From: Lathyrus oleraceus
Taxonomy: Eukaryota; Streptophyta; Magnoliopsida; Fabales; Fabaceae
NCBI RefSeq assembly: GCF_024323335.1
Contig: NC_066580.1
Location: 443,711,851-443,775,850 of the forward strand
Direction of reading: 5' to 3'
DNA: 64,000 nucleotides
Shown: positions 10,701 through 22,034 of the stretch, one piece after another
Layout of the letters: every line of letters begins with the position of its first letter
How positions within the stretch are numbered: the first letter of the stretch is position 1
Notes under the pieces: model-generated
What the model saw: only the letters and a program-made list of their open reading frames with translations
The model's database searches: none
Told to the model about the DNA's origin: nothing
Program-made: the position numbers and the translations under genes

Positions 10701-12233
10701 GCGGGGATGAATGCGTGCCTTTTAAAATAATGAAGTTTTAGATTTAGGGTTTAGAGAATAACATCTCACTTGTAGGATTTGTTTTAACTAATTGACTTAT
10801 AATAATCTTAGTAATTGACCAAATATGTCCCTAGTGTCTAACAAATGTTCCATGTGGTAGTAATAAAGTATAAAAGCTCAATCATACATGTATAAAGAAT
10901 ATGAAAAAGAGTCATTTTCTCACTAATACACTTGCCTACTAACATATATCATGTAAAAATACTTTAAATGTATGCTATTATTTTATTTTTATTTTTTTTC
11001 ATTTTAGTAGGATCTTACAATTTTTGTTGCGATATTATGTTTTACGATCTTGTTACCCATCTTAATCTTACAAAAATACTTGGGTAGGATCTTCCGATCT
11101 TAACAACGATTTTATATTATACGATCTTTCTATTCTCTCCCGATCTTATGTAAGATCTCGATCTTAACAACCTTGTCATGACGAGGTAAATGCAAGTAGA
11201 CATTGTTTTGTACAGCAATTAACCATTATAATTCTGTTGTTTCGGCGAGTTCTGATATAATTAGCTCATTCTGCAAAGTCAATTTTCTTTAGTGTAGCCA
11301 TTAGTTATCTTCATCATGGTAGTCAAAATCGCGATCCTATAATAAAAAAAATTGACTTTACAGAATGAGCTAATTATATCAGAACTCGCCGAAACAACAG
11401 AATTAGAATGGTTAATTGGTGCGATCCCACCGTTCCCTCCTAAATCCGAGTTTTTGCTTTCATCATGGTAGTCCTTCACCCTTTCCCCATCTTTTAATAT
11501 TTTGACTTAAAAAAAATATCTTTCTGTTTGTCCTTATATTTTTCCTCAGCGGAGGTTGATGTTTGTTTGCCTGATATTGTCATATAATGAAAATATCACA
11601 ATGCAGGGACACCACTTTTCTCTACTTCAACACGAGACTGAGAAGCTTAGGAATGATATAGAGAAGATGCGTAATGAATTGAGGTCTTTTTCTTGTTTAT
11701 CATGATTTCTTTGATTATCCTTAATCAACTATTATCTTCATCTGTCAAGTTATAATCTTTATGTTGCATTGTTCTGGGTTGTGGTGTAGGTATGAGATAG
11801 ATAAAGTCACGGCTGGACAGCGGTTGGACTTAAACCTTGAAAGAGGGTAAGAGTTTTGAATAAAAAACCCATTATCGAGCATTACAGAACTCGTGTTCCA
11901 TGCAATATCATACTTTCCACCACGATTCTTGATGTTTTTGTTTAAGTGCAGGAGAATAAGGGAGGAGCTAGCCAATCAGAATGCTGAAACTAACAACCTG
12001 ACTAACAAACTTGATAGAGTAAGCAAAAGAGCGCGAACAGTAACAGTAATAGTTTTCAAGTTATTATTGTTCCATGTCATTTCGATTTTCTTTAATATTA
12101 ATACAATATTCAGGAGATCCATGCTTTAAGGGCTCAGCTAGAAGCAGCCAAATATGATGTGATAAAATACTGCATAGGAACACTTGTTTCAATATCCGCC
12201 GTTGGCCTCGCCGTTCTTCGTATCTTGATGTAA
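7764..12233 (+). CDS. FMP32/MCUR1-family (CCDC90, DUF1640) mitochondrial coiled-coil protein
   Basis: Seven exons join in frame with GT-AG introns: 7764-7952, 8114-8245, 8408-8467, 11607-11683, 11790-11846, 11952-12018 and 12114-12233. They encode about 233 residues. The start at 7764 (MAAVAACRRLGK) opens an Arg/Ser/Gly-rich presequence expected to target mitochondria. The body is a long amphipathic helix region with VDTLALVKKLEAQGVP, ITEVLNDSLENVS and ETEKLRNDIEKMRNELR, predicted coiled coil. It ends in a single membrane segment after KYDVIKYCIGTLVSISAVG, finishing LRILM. Relatives of this family sit in the inner mitochondrial membrane and have been linked to calcium-uniporter regulation or respiratory-complex assembly. 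The role of the plant proteins is less clear. Intron 3 (8468-11606) is swollen by transposon insertions. All exon joins preserve frame, so the gene looks intact. Confidence 0.94.
8639..8857. mobile_element. hAT-type MITE in intron 3
   Basis: The 203-bp element (8647-8849) starts CAGTGTTGTTAAT and ends with its imperfect complement, ATTTAACAACATTG. It is flanked by a perfect 8-bp target duplication GTTTTAAG at 8639-8646 and 8850-8857. The 8-bp duplication and CA-G ends fit the hAT superfamily. It has no coding capacity. Confidence 0.92.
9023..9366 (-). mobile_element. TRIM-like mini LTR retrotransposon in intron 3
   Basis: Two related ~115-120-bp direct repeats (9023-9142 and 9255-9366) share words such as CTAACTCAA, GCTTGT(T/A)AGGTGAA and CATATCTCAT. 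Read on the minus strand, the copy at 9255-9366 is followed at once (9254-9245) by TATCAGAGTC, a decayed match to the initiator-Met primer-binding site. A purine-biased stretch precedes the other copy. That layout is LTR-PBS-spacer-PPT-LTR in 344 bp. The call rests on structure alone; no target duplication was confirmed. Confidence 0.65.
9525..9640. repeat. Short dispersed repeat, SINE-like fragment
   Basis: AACAACAACCAAGCCTTATC followed by AGTCGACTACATGG resembles a widespread plant short-repeat tail (Au-SINE-like). Only one end is recognisable, so the family is tentative. Confidence 0.3.
9740..10290 (-). pseudogene. L1-like LINE ORF2 C-terminal remnant in intron 3
   Basis: Minus-strand frames at 10284-10069 and 10006-9746 resemble the region after the reverse transcriptase of plant LINEs. 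One reads DTWLGTYNWESLFWRFFRLS then FLVWEDDLFSEP. The next carries a zf-RVT-type segment, LKVLSWHLMLDRLPTRAAF. Stops and a frame change separate the two. The reverse transcriptase proper is absent. The element is antisense to the host gene. Confidence 0.7.
10465..11175. mobile_element. hAT-like non-autonomous element in intron 3
   Basis: The 711-bp segment begins CATGGTTCTCAAGATCTCGA and ends with an imperfect complement, CGATCTTAACAACCTTG. Flanks TTATGAC (left) and TCATGAC (right) form a likely target duplication with one mismatch. AAGATC/GATCTT words repeat inside both ends. It is noncoding. Confidence 0.7.
11217..11417. repeat. Long inverted repeat (73-bp arms) near the end of intron 3
   Basis: The left arm (11217-11289) and right arm (11345-11417) are reverse complements with only a few mismatches. 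They share GTTTCGGCGAGTTCTGATAT on the left and its complement on the right. The spacer is about 55 bp. The transcript of the FMP32-like gene would fold here into a long hairpin about 190 bp before exon 4. Confidence 0.9.
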
Positions 12234-12583
12234 AACAGAATGTATTCAGATTAGCACTAACAAAATTAAGGTGAAGATAACTAGAGCAACTATTTGGAAG
12301 ATGTTGTATGTTCTGTAAAAGAAATAATTGCATTGCAGTGCTGCTGGAGTGGAGATGAAGTAGTTTCCATTAGTCATCAAATGGGCCCTTTTTTTAAAAG
12401 CCCTTATTTTTTACAAATTCTTTTGTTGATTTACTTGTCCTTTTTTCTTGCGCAATTTGTACCTAAACATATAATTAATGAGCATAATTACACACATTGG
12501 ATTTGTTTGTACTTGTTATTTTTACTGCATCAGTTTTTTCTTTTTTAGTTTTAAATCTTTTTGTTTGATTCATTATCAACAAT
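12234..12583 (+). other. 3' flank of the FMP32-like gene and presumed LTR of an old copia
   Basis: This noncoding stretch holds the gene's 3' UTR; no clear poly(A) signal was picked out. It ends TTATCAACA just before a copia-type primer-binding site, so part of it is probably an LTR whose start cannot be fixed. Confidence 0.4.
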
Positions 12584-12880
12584 TGGTATCAGTAGCACTG
12601 GTTCAGATCTAGACATGACAATGACGAAATTCGTTATTGAAAAGAATGATTTTGGTATCGGGAGGTTGAAGATGATGGCGATCTTGGTGTGTCAAAGGTC
12701 TTGAGAATGCATTAGCCAGTGAAAAGAAATTATCCAACACTCTTACAAAGAAAGAGAAGAAATATATCATAGTGCTTTGATCTTAAGCCTTGGAAATTCA
12801 TCTTCACTTGAAATAGAAATTGTTCACATTCAAGATGCTGAAAGGAACAAAGATGGAGGATTACTTTGATGAAATCTAAC

Positions 12881-13043
12881 GATATTTGTAAATATAATAT
12901 TAAGAATATTTGTATATCGAATAGTCCCACATCGACTATATCATGGAATTAGTTATAATCTCTTTATATATAATAAAGTCTTCGTAGTGCTTTCCAAAAC
13001 ACACGGTTTATTCAAATGTCTCTTAGTCTCTTGTATTTCAACA
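12881..13043 (+). repeat. 5' LTR of the gag-less copia
   Basis: 163 bp, ending TTGTATTTCAACA. The expected TG start is lost or altered (CTAAC then GATATTTG). TATATATAATAAAG at about 12965 is a plausible TATA region. Confidence 0.92.
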
Positions 13044-13056
13044 TGGTATCTAGAGC
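13044..13056 (+). other. Primer-binding site (initiator Met tRNA type)
   Basis: TGGTATCTAGAGC directly follows the LTR; the usual form is TGGTATCAGAGC. Confidence 0.85.
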
Positions 13057-13245
13057 TTGCTAAGAGACAATTCTTTCTTCGCCGTACTTTATCCGGTTGA
13101 TCCACTATCTTTCGGTGAATTTTTTTTTGTAAACCGTGTCATCATTCCGGTTTGCCTCTCACTTTTCAAAATTTTCCGGTAACCTGCAGAAACGCCTCTT
13201 CTGATCCAGTCGTTCCCCACTTTCCATCGGTAGAAACCTCCGCAC

Positions 13246-16200
13246 GTGACAGCACGTTCGACGACCGATCCCGACAATTTTTCCAATGCTCTACTCTCCA
13301 TAGGACAATTGTTTCAGATCCGATACTCATGGTTACTCCTCATAACTTGTACTGTTCGAATTCTACCTTCTCTCTCGGTTACTTCTGTCCTCTATGTACC
13401 TAATTGTCCATTTAATTTACTTTCAGTCAGTCGTTTAACTCGTTCTCTTGATTGTAGTGTTACCTTCACTAACAATAATGTTACCCTGCAGGATCGGAGT
13501 TCGGGACGGACGATTGGTGTTGGATGTGAGTCTCAAGGCCTTTATTATCTCTCAGTGTCATCTCAGACATGCTCAGCCAAAGATTCTCACTCACTATCCA
13601 TGCTCAATTAGGTCATCCCAGTCTTTCCAAACTACATAAGTTGGTGCCAAATTTGTCGAAGGTATCTAATTTACATTGTGAGTCGTGTCAGCTAGGGAAA
13701 CACATTCGTGGTCAGTTTCCCAATCGAGTCAATAAACGAGCTTCGTCCCCTTTTGCTTTAGTTCACACCGATGTTTGGGGTCCCTCGTGTACTGTCTCTA
13801 CTCTTGAGTCTAGGTATTTTGTCATTTTTATTGATGATTTTTCACGTTGCACGTGGTTATTCTTAATGAAGAATAGATCTTAATTATTTTCTATTTTTGA
13901 ACAATTCTATCAAGAAATAAGAACTCAATTTGGTGTGTCTATCCGTACCTTAAGAAGTGACAATGCCCGTGAATATTTATCCTAACAATTTCAGAATTTC
14001 ATGTCACGCAATGGTATTCTCCATCAAACATCTTGCCCTCACACACCTCAACAAAACGGGATAGACGAACGCAAAAATTGGCATCTTGTAGAAACCACTC
14101 GGACCCTACTTCTCCATGGTAATGTTCCACTTCGGTTTGGGGGGATGTTGTGCTAACAGCATGTTATCTTATAAATTGCATGCCCTCATCTGTTCTTAAC
14201 AATAAAATCCTTCATTCAATCCTTTTTCCCAATTCCCCACTTCACCCAATTCCTCCCCGAGTCTTTAGGTCCACATGTTTTGTACACAATCTCTCTCCTG
14301 GTCTTGATAAACTCTCAGCTCGATCACTAAAATGTGTCTTTCTTGGTTATCATCGATCCCAAAAAGGTTATCATTGTTATTCACATACTCTACAACGATA
14401 CCTAGTATCGACCGATGTTACCTTCTTCGAGTCGGTTCCATATTTCGAGTCCAGTCACGTAACTCCAGAACCCATTCAAGAAAGTACTCTCACACCTTTT
14501 CCGACAGCTATTAATGTCCCGCCTACCACTATCCCTCATCAGTCTAGGGCTCCTGACCCACCCGTTTCTCGACCACTTCAAACATATCAGCGTCGTCACC
14601 CAACGCCTGTCGTCCCTGTCCCTGAGGTCATACTTGTCCCTGAGGTCATACCTGTCCCTGAGGTCATTGCAGACTCTCCTCTGACGCCTCTGCCATCACC
14701 AGATTTGATCCTGCAACCTGAGTCAGATCTTCCGATTGCCCTTCGAAAAGGTATATGTCAAACACGAAATCCTTCTCCACATTATATTGATTTATGTTAT
14801 CATCGTCTTTCCCCTTTGCAGTATACTTGTTTGTCTTCTTTGTCTTCTGTTTCTATTCCTAAAACTCCATGTGAAGCATTGTCTCTCCTTGAGTGGAGGC
14901 AAGCAATAATTGATGAAATGTGTGCTCTTCAAAGCAGTGGTACTTGGGAACTGGTTCCTCTACCCCAAGGGAAATCTTTAGTAGGTTGTCGTTGGCTTTA
15001 TATAGTGAAGGTTGGTCCAGATGGTAAGATTGATCGATTTAAAGATCGCTTGATAGTAAAAGGATACACTCAGATTTTTGGATTAGATTATAGTGATACC
15101 TTCTCGCCTGTAGCCAAGATGGCATATGTTAGACTTCTTCTAGCCATTGCAGCCATTCGACATCGACCTCTTCATCAACTTGACATGAAAAATTCCTTTT
15201 TACATGGTGATCTTGAAGAGGAAGTATATATGGAGAAACCACATGGATTTGTTGCTCAGGGGGAGTCATCGAATATGGTGTGTAGGTTACACAAGTCTCT
15301 TTATGGTCTTAAGCAATCTCCGAGAGTTTGGTTCGGCAGATTCATCACTATAGTACAACAGTTTGGTATGGTCCGTAGTGAAGCTGACCATTCTGTTTTT
15401 TATCGTCACTCATCCCAAAGGTGTATTTATCTTATTATGTATGTAGATGATATTATCATAACTGGTAATGATCAGCAGAGTATACTCCAGTTAAAGCAAC
15501 ATCTCTCAAATCAATTTCAGACAAAAGATCTTGATAAACTTCGTTATTTCTTGAGTATTTAGGTGGCCCAATCTATAGATGATTTGGTTATTTCTCAACG
15601 AAAATATGCTATGGATATTTTGGAAGAAACAGGTTTGTTGAATGCTAAACCAGCTGATACTCCTATGGATCCAGGTGTCAAACTACTACCCAATCAGGGG
15701 GAGCCTCTATCTGACTCAGGAAGATATAGAAGATTGGTTGGAAAGCTCAATTATCTCACAGTCACTCGTCTAGACATTTCTTTTGCAGTTAGTGTGGTAA
15801 GTCAGTTCTTAAACTCCCCTTATCAGGAACACATGGATGCAGTTATCTGGATTCTGAGATACATCAAACGTGCTCCAAGAAAAGGTCTAGTGTATGAAAA
15901 TAAAGGACATACTCAGATAGTTGGATACTTCGATGTTGATTGGGCAGGATCATCCATTGATAGACGATCCACCTCTGGGTATTGTGTACTTGTTGGAGGA
16001 AACCTTATATCCTAGAAAAGTAAGAAACAAAACATAGTTGCAAGATCAAGCGTCGAGGTAGAGTATAGGGCCATGGCAATGGCAACATGTAAACTTATTT
16101 GGTTAAAACAGTTTCTCAAGTAATTTCAAATTGAAGAAGCAAGACCAATGACACTTATTTGTGATAATCAAGCCGCATTGCACATTGCTTCAAATCCAGT

Positions 16201-16396
16201 CTTCCATGAGAGGACCAAACATATTGAGATAGACTGTCACTTTGTCAGAGAGAAAATCGAATTAGGTGACATCGTCACAAACTTTGTCAACTCTAATGAT
16301 CAATTGGCAGACGTGTTTACAAAATCTTTGCGAAACCCTATAACTAATTATATATGTAACAAGCTTGGTGAATTTGACTTATATGCTCAAGCTTGA
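13246..16396 (+). pseudogene. Broken copia pol: pre-integrase, integrase, RT, RNase H
   Basis: The pre-integrase region lies at about 13333-13610 (CPFNLLSVSRLTRSLDC). Integrase follows in another frame (HAQLGHPSLSKLHKL, FALVHTDVWGPSC, then LRSDNAREYL and PQQNGIDERKN, to about 14145). The reverse transcriptase (14890-15560) has FLHGDLEEEVYMEKPHGF and the catalytic YVDDIIITG near 15440. RNase H spans about 15700-16396 ([34 protein letters not shown]). From 14150 to 16396 one frame is interrupted only by in-frame stops at 15560, 16013 and 16121. Frameshifts lie near 13600, 13880 and 14150. Confidence 0.92.
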
Positions 16397-16403
16397 GGGG
16401 GAG
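16389..16403 (+). other. Polypurine tract of the gag-less copia
   Basis: GAGGGGGAG abuts the 3' LTR start TGTTGATATTTG. Confidence 0.85.
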
Positions 16404-16570
16404 TGTTGATATTTGTAAATATAATATTAAGAATATTTGTATATCGAATAGTTCCACATCGACTATATCATGTAATTAGTTATAATCTCTTTATATATAA
16501 TAAAGTCTCCGTAATGCTTTTCAAAACACACGGTTTATTCAAATGTCTCTTAGTCTCTTGTATTTCAACA
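16404..16570 (+). repeat. 3' LTR of the gag-less copia
   Basis: It starts TGTTGATATTTG and ends TTTCAACA. It differs from the 5' copy at five of 163 compared positions. Confidence 0.92.
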
Positions 16571-17189
16571 AATTCAACAAGGTAATTCAACAGGTAATTC
16601 TCAATTTTGAAAACATTGACATCACTGTCGGCGATGAAAATCAAACATTATTGTCATTAAGATCCTTGTCACAAGAGTATGAAAACCTGCGTTAAATCAC
16701 ATTTCTAATGAAATCATAAATGAGTGTCATGCAGGTTTCCACTCAAATATAAATGAGGATTAAGAACCTGAGAATCGATAATGGTTTAGAGTTTCTTGGT
16801 GACATGTTTGATGAATTTTGCAAATATCATGGTATTATAAGACATAAGATAGAAAAAGAAACTCCATGATAAAATGGTTGGATGAAATAATGAATTTCCC
16901 TCAATTTTGGGGTAAAGTTCACACATCTGGTTATTAGAACAAGATTTGGTTCTGCATCTGACATTTAGTTTTGATGATAACAATGCATTGTTTTTTAGAG
17001 AACAATTTTATAGACTAATGATTTGGTTGTCTAGTGTGTAGCTTTTCCTAACATGTCCTAACTCTGAAGCAATGACATGTGACTATGAGGAGATACACAC
17101 TGACTCCGAGGAGATACAAGAACTTTACAAGATGATGTCAAGGTCTAGAAAGCTCTTGGGCAACGGTTCTGATGAATGTTCGTGCTAAA

Positions 17190-20100
17190 GCTTCTGTAGC
17201 GGGTATTCGTTACCATTAGAGATATTGACTAAATCCAAGGTAAACCATACAAGTCGAGTCGCCACCGCACTTCTATTTATCCAAAGGAATGGTTAGAAAA
17301 CGAACAAAAACCTAAAAGTTTTATCAAATCAAAAACTAGTAAAAATGTCAGAGATCTGGGTAAGGGGGTTGGTTATGCAATGGGAAGGTGTTAGGCACCC
17401 AAAACATCCTAGGTACTCCTAGGGAGCCCTTTTCATACTTGTTGTAAGGTTGATATTTTGTGAAAATTTATTTGTGCAAACATGATTGAAGAGATGAGAA
17501 GAGAATGTACAAGTTATTTACATTTTGTGTTTGGATGGATAAATCCATTGCCTACGTACCATCTTAAAAAAGATTAGGATCAAAACCTCGCAGTTCGGGG
17601 TAAAAATCTCAAAAATGAGTTGGTGAGTTGATTGGTCCAAAAGCTTTAAGGTCTTTTGTTATCCAAGGGAGAAAACGCAACCTAAAATCACAAATCCACC
17701 ATGTGAGGATAGCTTCAACATGCTAGTGAGGGGTTAACCCTATAATAAGCATGGAAGACTCATTGTCCATCACTAAGGATATAGGTGAGTATTACATCTA
17801 CCTCAGCGATAACTCAAACCTAATAGCTAAAGGTTATGGAAAATTTGATTAAGAAGCTGGCCATTGAAACCGCAAAAAGCATTTGAATGAGTTATATTTA
17901 CCAATGAAAAGTATATACAAAATATGGCCAAAGTTGACTTAGGATTCAATTCAAAATAAGTGTTATGAAAAGAAAGTTGGAAAATCAAAAGCATAAGGCT
18001 TGGGTTTCTAATGTTGAAAACAAGTGTTAATGTTTGCACAAATGTTTTGGCTTGGGTTAGAGTGGAGGGAAGAAGAAGAAAGGCTAAAATCCTAAGCATA
18101 CAAGAGGTAAGGGATAAGAGACAAGACCACAAATGGAGTTCCTCTCTTGAGATCATATTGATGATCCAAGTAGCTCCCATCCTTTGGAATAAGCAAGCAA
18201 AAATAGTAAGCTCAAGCAACAATCAAACAAGTCTCTTAAGAGATCCTAAATGAATCTTGTATCTTTCACTTTGGATGAACATGGCAATGGTTCTTCACTT
18301 TGGATCAAGTTGGAGTCCCTAGCACAAGAACACACACATCAAGAGATTCTAGCAAAACAAACAAGGAATGGACAAGAAGAGTTTAGAAGTTGGTCCTTTC
18401 AAGGCCATCTTCAATATTAAGCATTCTAAAGGCCCAATGCCTAGTTGCTCTTTGACTTTTATAGCACTCTAAAGGCCCAATGCCTAGTTGCTCTTTGACT
18501 CCAAATTTGCATAGGGAAAGTCCTAAAGTCTAAGTCCATTTGTCCATTTCTTTGCATTTGGTCAACAACAAACAAACAACACAACACAAAAGTATATACA
18601 CAAATTATGTGCTCAAGTGAGCAAAAGGCAAATGACATTAACATAAACATGTGCTCAAATGAGCAAAGGGAAAAAAGCAAATGAATAATATGTACAAGAA
18701 TAGTAAATTGCATAAAAATAAAGTGCAAAAAGTAAATGTTAATGGTTAATGGTTAGTGTTAGTAGTTAGTGTGCCATAAGGCAAATTTAGCGCTATGTTA
18801 AGCAATCATAATTGGACTTATGTAGAAGTCACAACTATCTGAGGCCGGTCAATAATAATGTAGGCAACAACATAAGTTAGAAGTCTTGATTAATGAACCA
18901 AGTTCCAACAACTTGCCATGCCAAAAGAAAAGAAAAAAAGAATCGATCTTGTATTGGTTTAAGTCTTTTGCATGGTTTAGGAAACAACCTATCCTTAATG
19001 CAAAGCCATTCACTTGATCAATTGATCAAGATGAATTAGATTTGAATCAAGGAAGATTAAGTCTCCCTAATCAATGCTAACTTATCAACCTTTAACTCAT
19101 TGATCAAAAAAGAAAAGAAGAAGAAGAAGAAGATGGATAATGAAAAGAAATAAGTGCATTAAATGAAATGGTATGTACCAATCAACAAGTGTTGACCAAT
19201 GACATTGAGGATCATGGTCAAACAATCAAAGCAGAAGTGAGATGAAGATTGGAGGTCAAGAAATGAACAAAATATTTTTGGCATTTTTTAATATCCAAAA
19301 TAAACTTGAATTAAAATATTGAAGAAAGGTCAAACTTCAAAATCACTTCAAATCAACTTTGAAAAGTCCAAGTGATTTATCCCAAGTTCAACAAGGTCAA
19401 ACCAAGTTTGACAAAAAAATTCAGCATTTTTAAAAGTCAGAAACTATTTTTAATCAATAAAAAATGAATAAAAATAACCTAATTGAACTAAAATCTCAAA
19501 TAAATCTCAAATAAATTAATAAATTGATGAGAATATTTTTCATAGATCCATCATCATTCAAATAGGTTAGGAAAATATTTTTGTATTTTTTGAATATTAA
19601 AAACTATTTAAAATGAATTAAAAATAACCAGAAAAGAGAAAATTTATAAAAAATACCAAATGATGAAATAAAAAATATTAAAAATCAGTTTTAGAAACTA
19701 GAATTTAAATGGAGAAAAATGCAATTGGTCCCATATTTTTTGGAATTAAAATGAAGAAGTTATGGATTTTTGAAAATAAAGGAAATAAAAGAAAATAAAA
19801 CAGAAATTAAGAAAATAAAAAAAACCACAAGCGTCTGATCAAGCCTCATTAATTGACGTGGCTGATCAGACGGATGTGAGATGCGCGCTCATGGTAGGCT
19901 TTAGTCAACTGAGACACACATGGAGTTATGGATGTAATTTTGCATCATTTGAATTTTTTATGAAGGAGTTATGGGCACTTGAAGTTGGACTTTTTTGCCT
20001 TTCAATGCATCTGGTCCAAAGTGACCTATAATGTTTTGCATTATCACATGTATTTCGTTTGAGATTTTGAAACTGTGTTCAACATAACATTTGAATTAGA

Positions 20101-20969
20101 CATCTTAATATTTCCAATGCATTTGATCCCACCCCAAAATCATAAAAAATGAATGAGTTCTGTTCTTGGGAAGTTGACCCAAAATTAGGGTTTCAGTCAA
20201 AATGACCTATAATGTCTTGGAATGGGAGATGACCTTACAAGCTTCAAATCAATTTTTTATGAACATGAAAGTTGTTCATATTGTCCTTAAGAACATTTTT
20301 TATTTTGGGATCATCTCCATTTGACCAACACATAAAAAGTTAGGTCTCAATGCACTTCAAAATAGTCAGATGAATTGACTGATCAACTTCTCAAGTCCAC
20401 AACTCATATATTGATGAATTGATGATTGAGGGAACTCAAATAAGTTCAAATATGCATGAAATGATGAATTGGAGAACTTCCCTTGATTGTATTTGACCAT
20501 AGGCTGAGGTTGCTTCATTAGCAAGGCATTGTGGGCTCACAGATGAATTAGGGCTCTTTGGGACACAAACTTCAAACCCTTTGACTTGCTTTGATAAAAA
20601 ATGATGAATTGAGATTCTAGGGAGGCATATTTTATGGGTAAGAGCTTTGAGAACCATTGCCATGCTTGCTTTCATCTTCTCTTGACCATATCTTTGCACA
20701 AAGGATCTCCTTGAAGCTCTTGACCTTGTGATTGCTCAAGCTACAAACAAAAGATATTAGTGACATATTTTTGTGCTTTTGGTTAGTGAATAAAGATGAG
20801 AAAAGCAATAATATACAATTCAAGCACACTTGGTGATCTCAAACCACTCACAAGAGGTCCCACCCAAAGGTAAGGGGAACCAAGATGCTTATGATCCTTA
20901 AGGCTTTGCAAATGCAATGCTATGATGCCATGAGGGATCTTAGGGACAAAATTGGGGTCTTACAGCTTC
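17190..20969 (-). mobile_element. Ogre/Tat-type solo LTR (17195-20964) with perfect target duplication
   Basis: A 3,770-bp segment reads on the minus strand TGTAAGACCCCAATTTTGTC to CGAATACCCGCTACA. The host copies of GCTTC at 17190-17194 and 20965-20969 form a perfect 5-bp target duplication. No internal pol, PBS or second LTR was found, so LTR-LTR recombination probably left a solo LTR. It carries the GAGTCGCCACCG block and CTACGTA hairpin motif shared with the Ogre LTR at 57528. Short open frames inside it look accidental. Confidence 0.88.
18421..18500. repeat. 43-bp tandem duplication inside the Ogre solo LTR
   Basis: The word CTAAAGGCCCAATGCCTAGT followed by TGCTCTTTGACT occurs twice, from 18421 and 18464. 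Confidence 0.9.
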
Positions 20970-21590
20970 TAACTGTGACTTTGATTATTAGAGCCTCTGA
21001 ATGTTTGTCTGCCTTCAAGATTCTGCGCTCAAGTTCTGAAGACTTTGAAGAATAAGATCTGAAGACTCTAAAAACCACGGTTCTGAAGATTTTGTCAACT
21101 TGTCTCTTGATCCTTCTAAGAATGCTTCAACATAATTTTATCAGAAGCCTGTGTAGATTAGAAGATAAGATCAAAAAGATTTGTGTCAGGAAAATAGTAC
21201 ACAGTACAAGATCACCCTTTCCTCCACTACTATGATTTTGTAGGTTAAGGACAGTACTATTGTACCATTTTTCCTCCCATACGGAAGTCGTTATGAAAGA
21301 GACAACTACAATTCAGTATTCCAATTCTACCATCCAACGACTCTTTTATATACCTATATAAAGGATACTTGAAGATTGTAAAAAGCTGCTAATTCACTAC
21401 GCTCATAACTACGCTATTACACACGCTATAGCTGAAAATGTATTATTTATGTGTATAAATTTTGTAAACACACAAGAGTTTTTGCTCGTTACTGTGTGAG
21501 AAATATTCATTAAATTAACTTGTGCTAATATGCTTTTTAGAAGCATTCTTTGTAAACACAACTTGTAAATCTCAAATTTGTTTGAATGGT

Positions 21591-21772
21591 TTCCTTGAGT
21601 GACTATGTTTTAGTCAGATAGACTCAAGAAGACAAGGATGGTTTGTCTTTGTGATGTCTGTAATCAAGTTTTAATTATAGTGGTTTTCTTGAGTGACTAG
21701 GTTTTAGTCAGATAGGCTTAAGAAGACAATGACAGCTTGTCTTTGTGGTGTATGTAATCAAATTTTGGTTAT
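21591..21772. repeat. 91-bp tandem duplication near the end of the SIRE-1 LTR
   Basis: Two copies share CTTGAGTGACTA, TTTTAGTCAGATAG and AAGAAGACAA, offset by 91 bp. SIRE-2 has a related duplication at 46806-46900. Confidence 0.85.
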
Positions 21773-21953
21773 GTGGATTAAGTCCTTCTTGAGAAGGAGA
21801 AATCACCTTGGTAGGGTGGATGGAGGTAGTTTCATTAACAGTGAACCATTATAAAAATAAGTATTGTTGCTTTGTTGAGTTGGTTTTGAAAAAAAAATAT
21901 TTTTAGAAACCCGATTCAAACCCCCATTTCTTGTGTTTCTTGCCACCTCCAAT

Positions 21954-21964
21954 TGGTATCAGAG
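21954..21964 (+). other. Primer-binding site of SIRE-1
   Basis: TGGTATCAGAG, the initiator-Met type, lies just after the LTR end. Confidence 0.8.
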
Positions 21965-22034
21965 TTATGGTTCTGGTATTGATAAGATTATCAAACACCT
22001 AACAGTGTCAGATAAAGATCCAACGTGAAACATA

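Larger units (their letters stand above)
12881..16570 (+). mobile_element. Complete-ended but gag-less Ty1/copia element (Ivana/Oryco-like)
   Basis: Two LTRs of 163 bp (12881-13043 and 16408-16570, or 16404 if TGTT is included) differ at five positions by eye. The PBS follows the first LTR and a polypurine tract precedes the second. The flanks TCTAAC (left) and TTCAAC (right) are the same piece of the target copia's gag. The internal region is about 3.36 kb and keeps integrase, reverse transcriptase and RNase H, all broken. Almost no space is left for gag and protease. The integrase/RT wording and short LTRs suggest the Ivana/Oryco group. Confidence 0.93.
12584..16895 (+). pseudogene. Old Ty1/copia remnant (gag, integrase piece) split by a younger copia
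   Basis: The primer-binding site TGGTATCAGTAGC is at 12584-12596. A decayed UBN2-type gag runs 12600-12880, stops at the insertion, and resumes at about 16571 with words such as NFENIDITVGDENQTLLSL. After 16690 the text jumps to an integrase piece (16755-16890), with LRIDNGLEFLGDMFDEFC and HGIIRHK, so the middle is deleted. Many stops are present. SIRE-1 truncates it at 16928. It is the oldest layer of this nest. Confidence 0.75.
16928..21952 (+). repeat. 5' LTR of SIRE-1, split by an Ogre solo LTR
   Basis: The left part (16928-17194) starts near TTAGAACAAGATTTGGTTCT, matching the SIRE-2 LTR start. The right part (20965-21952) ends TTGCCACCTCCA before the PBS. CTATATAAAGG near 21354 is a likely TATA box. 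Confidence 0.82.

Noticed and set aside
12881..12884. Exact 5-bp target duplication for the gag-less copia
   Set aside because: The 5' LTR start is altered (TGTT not present), so the exact duplication cannot be fixed; only the similar flanks TCTAAC/TTCAAC are reported.
17195..20964. Complete small retrotransposon rather than solo LTR
   Set aside because: Only one copy of the LTR-specific blocks is present, with no internal PBS, PPT or pol, and the 5-bp duplication lies at the outer ends.
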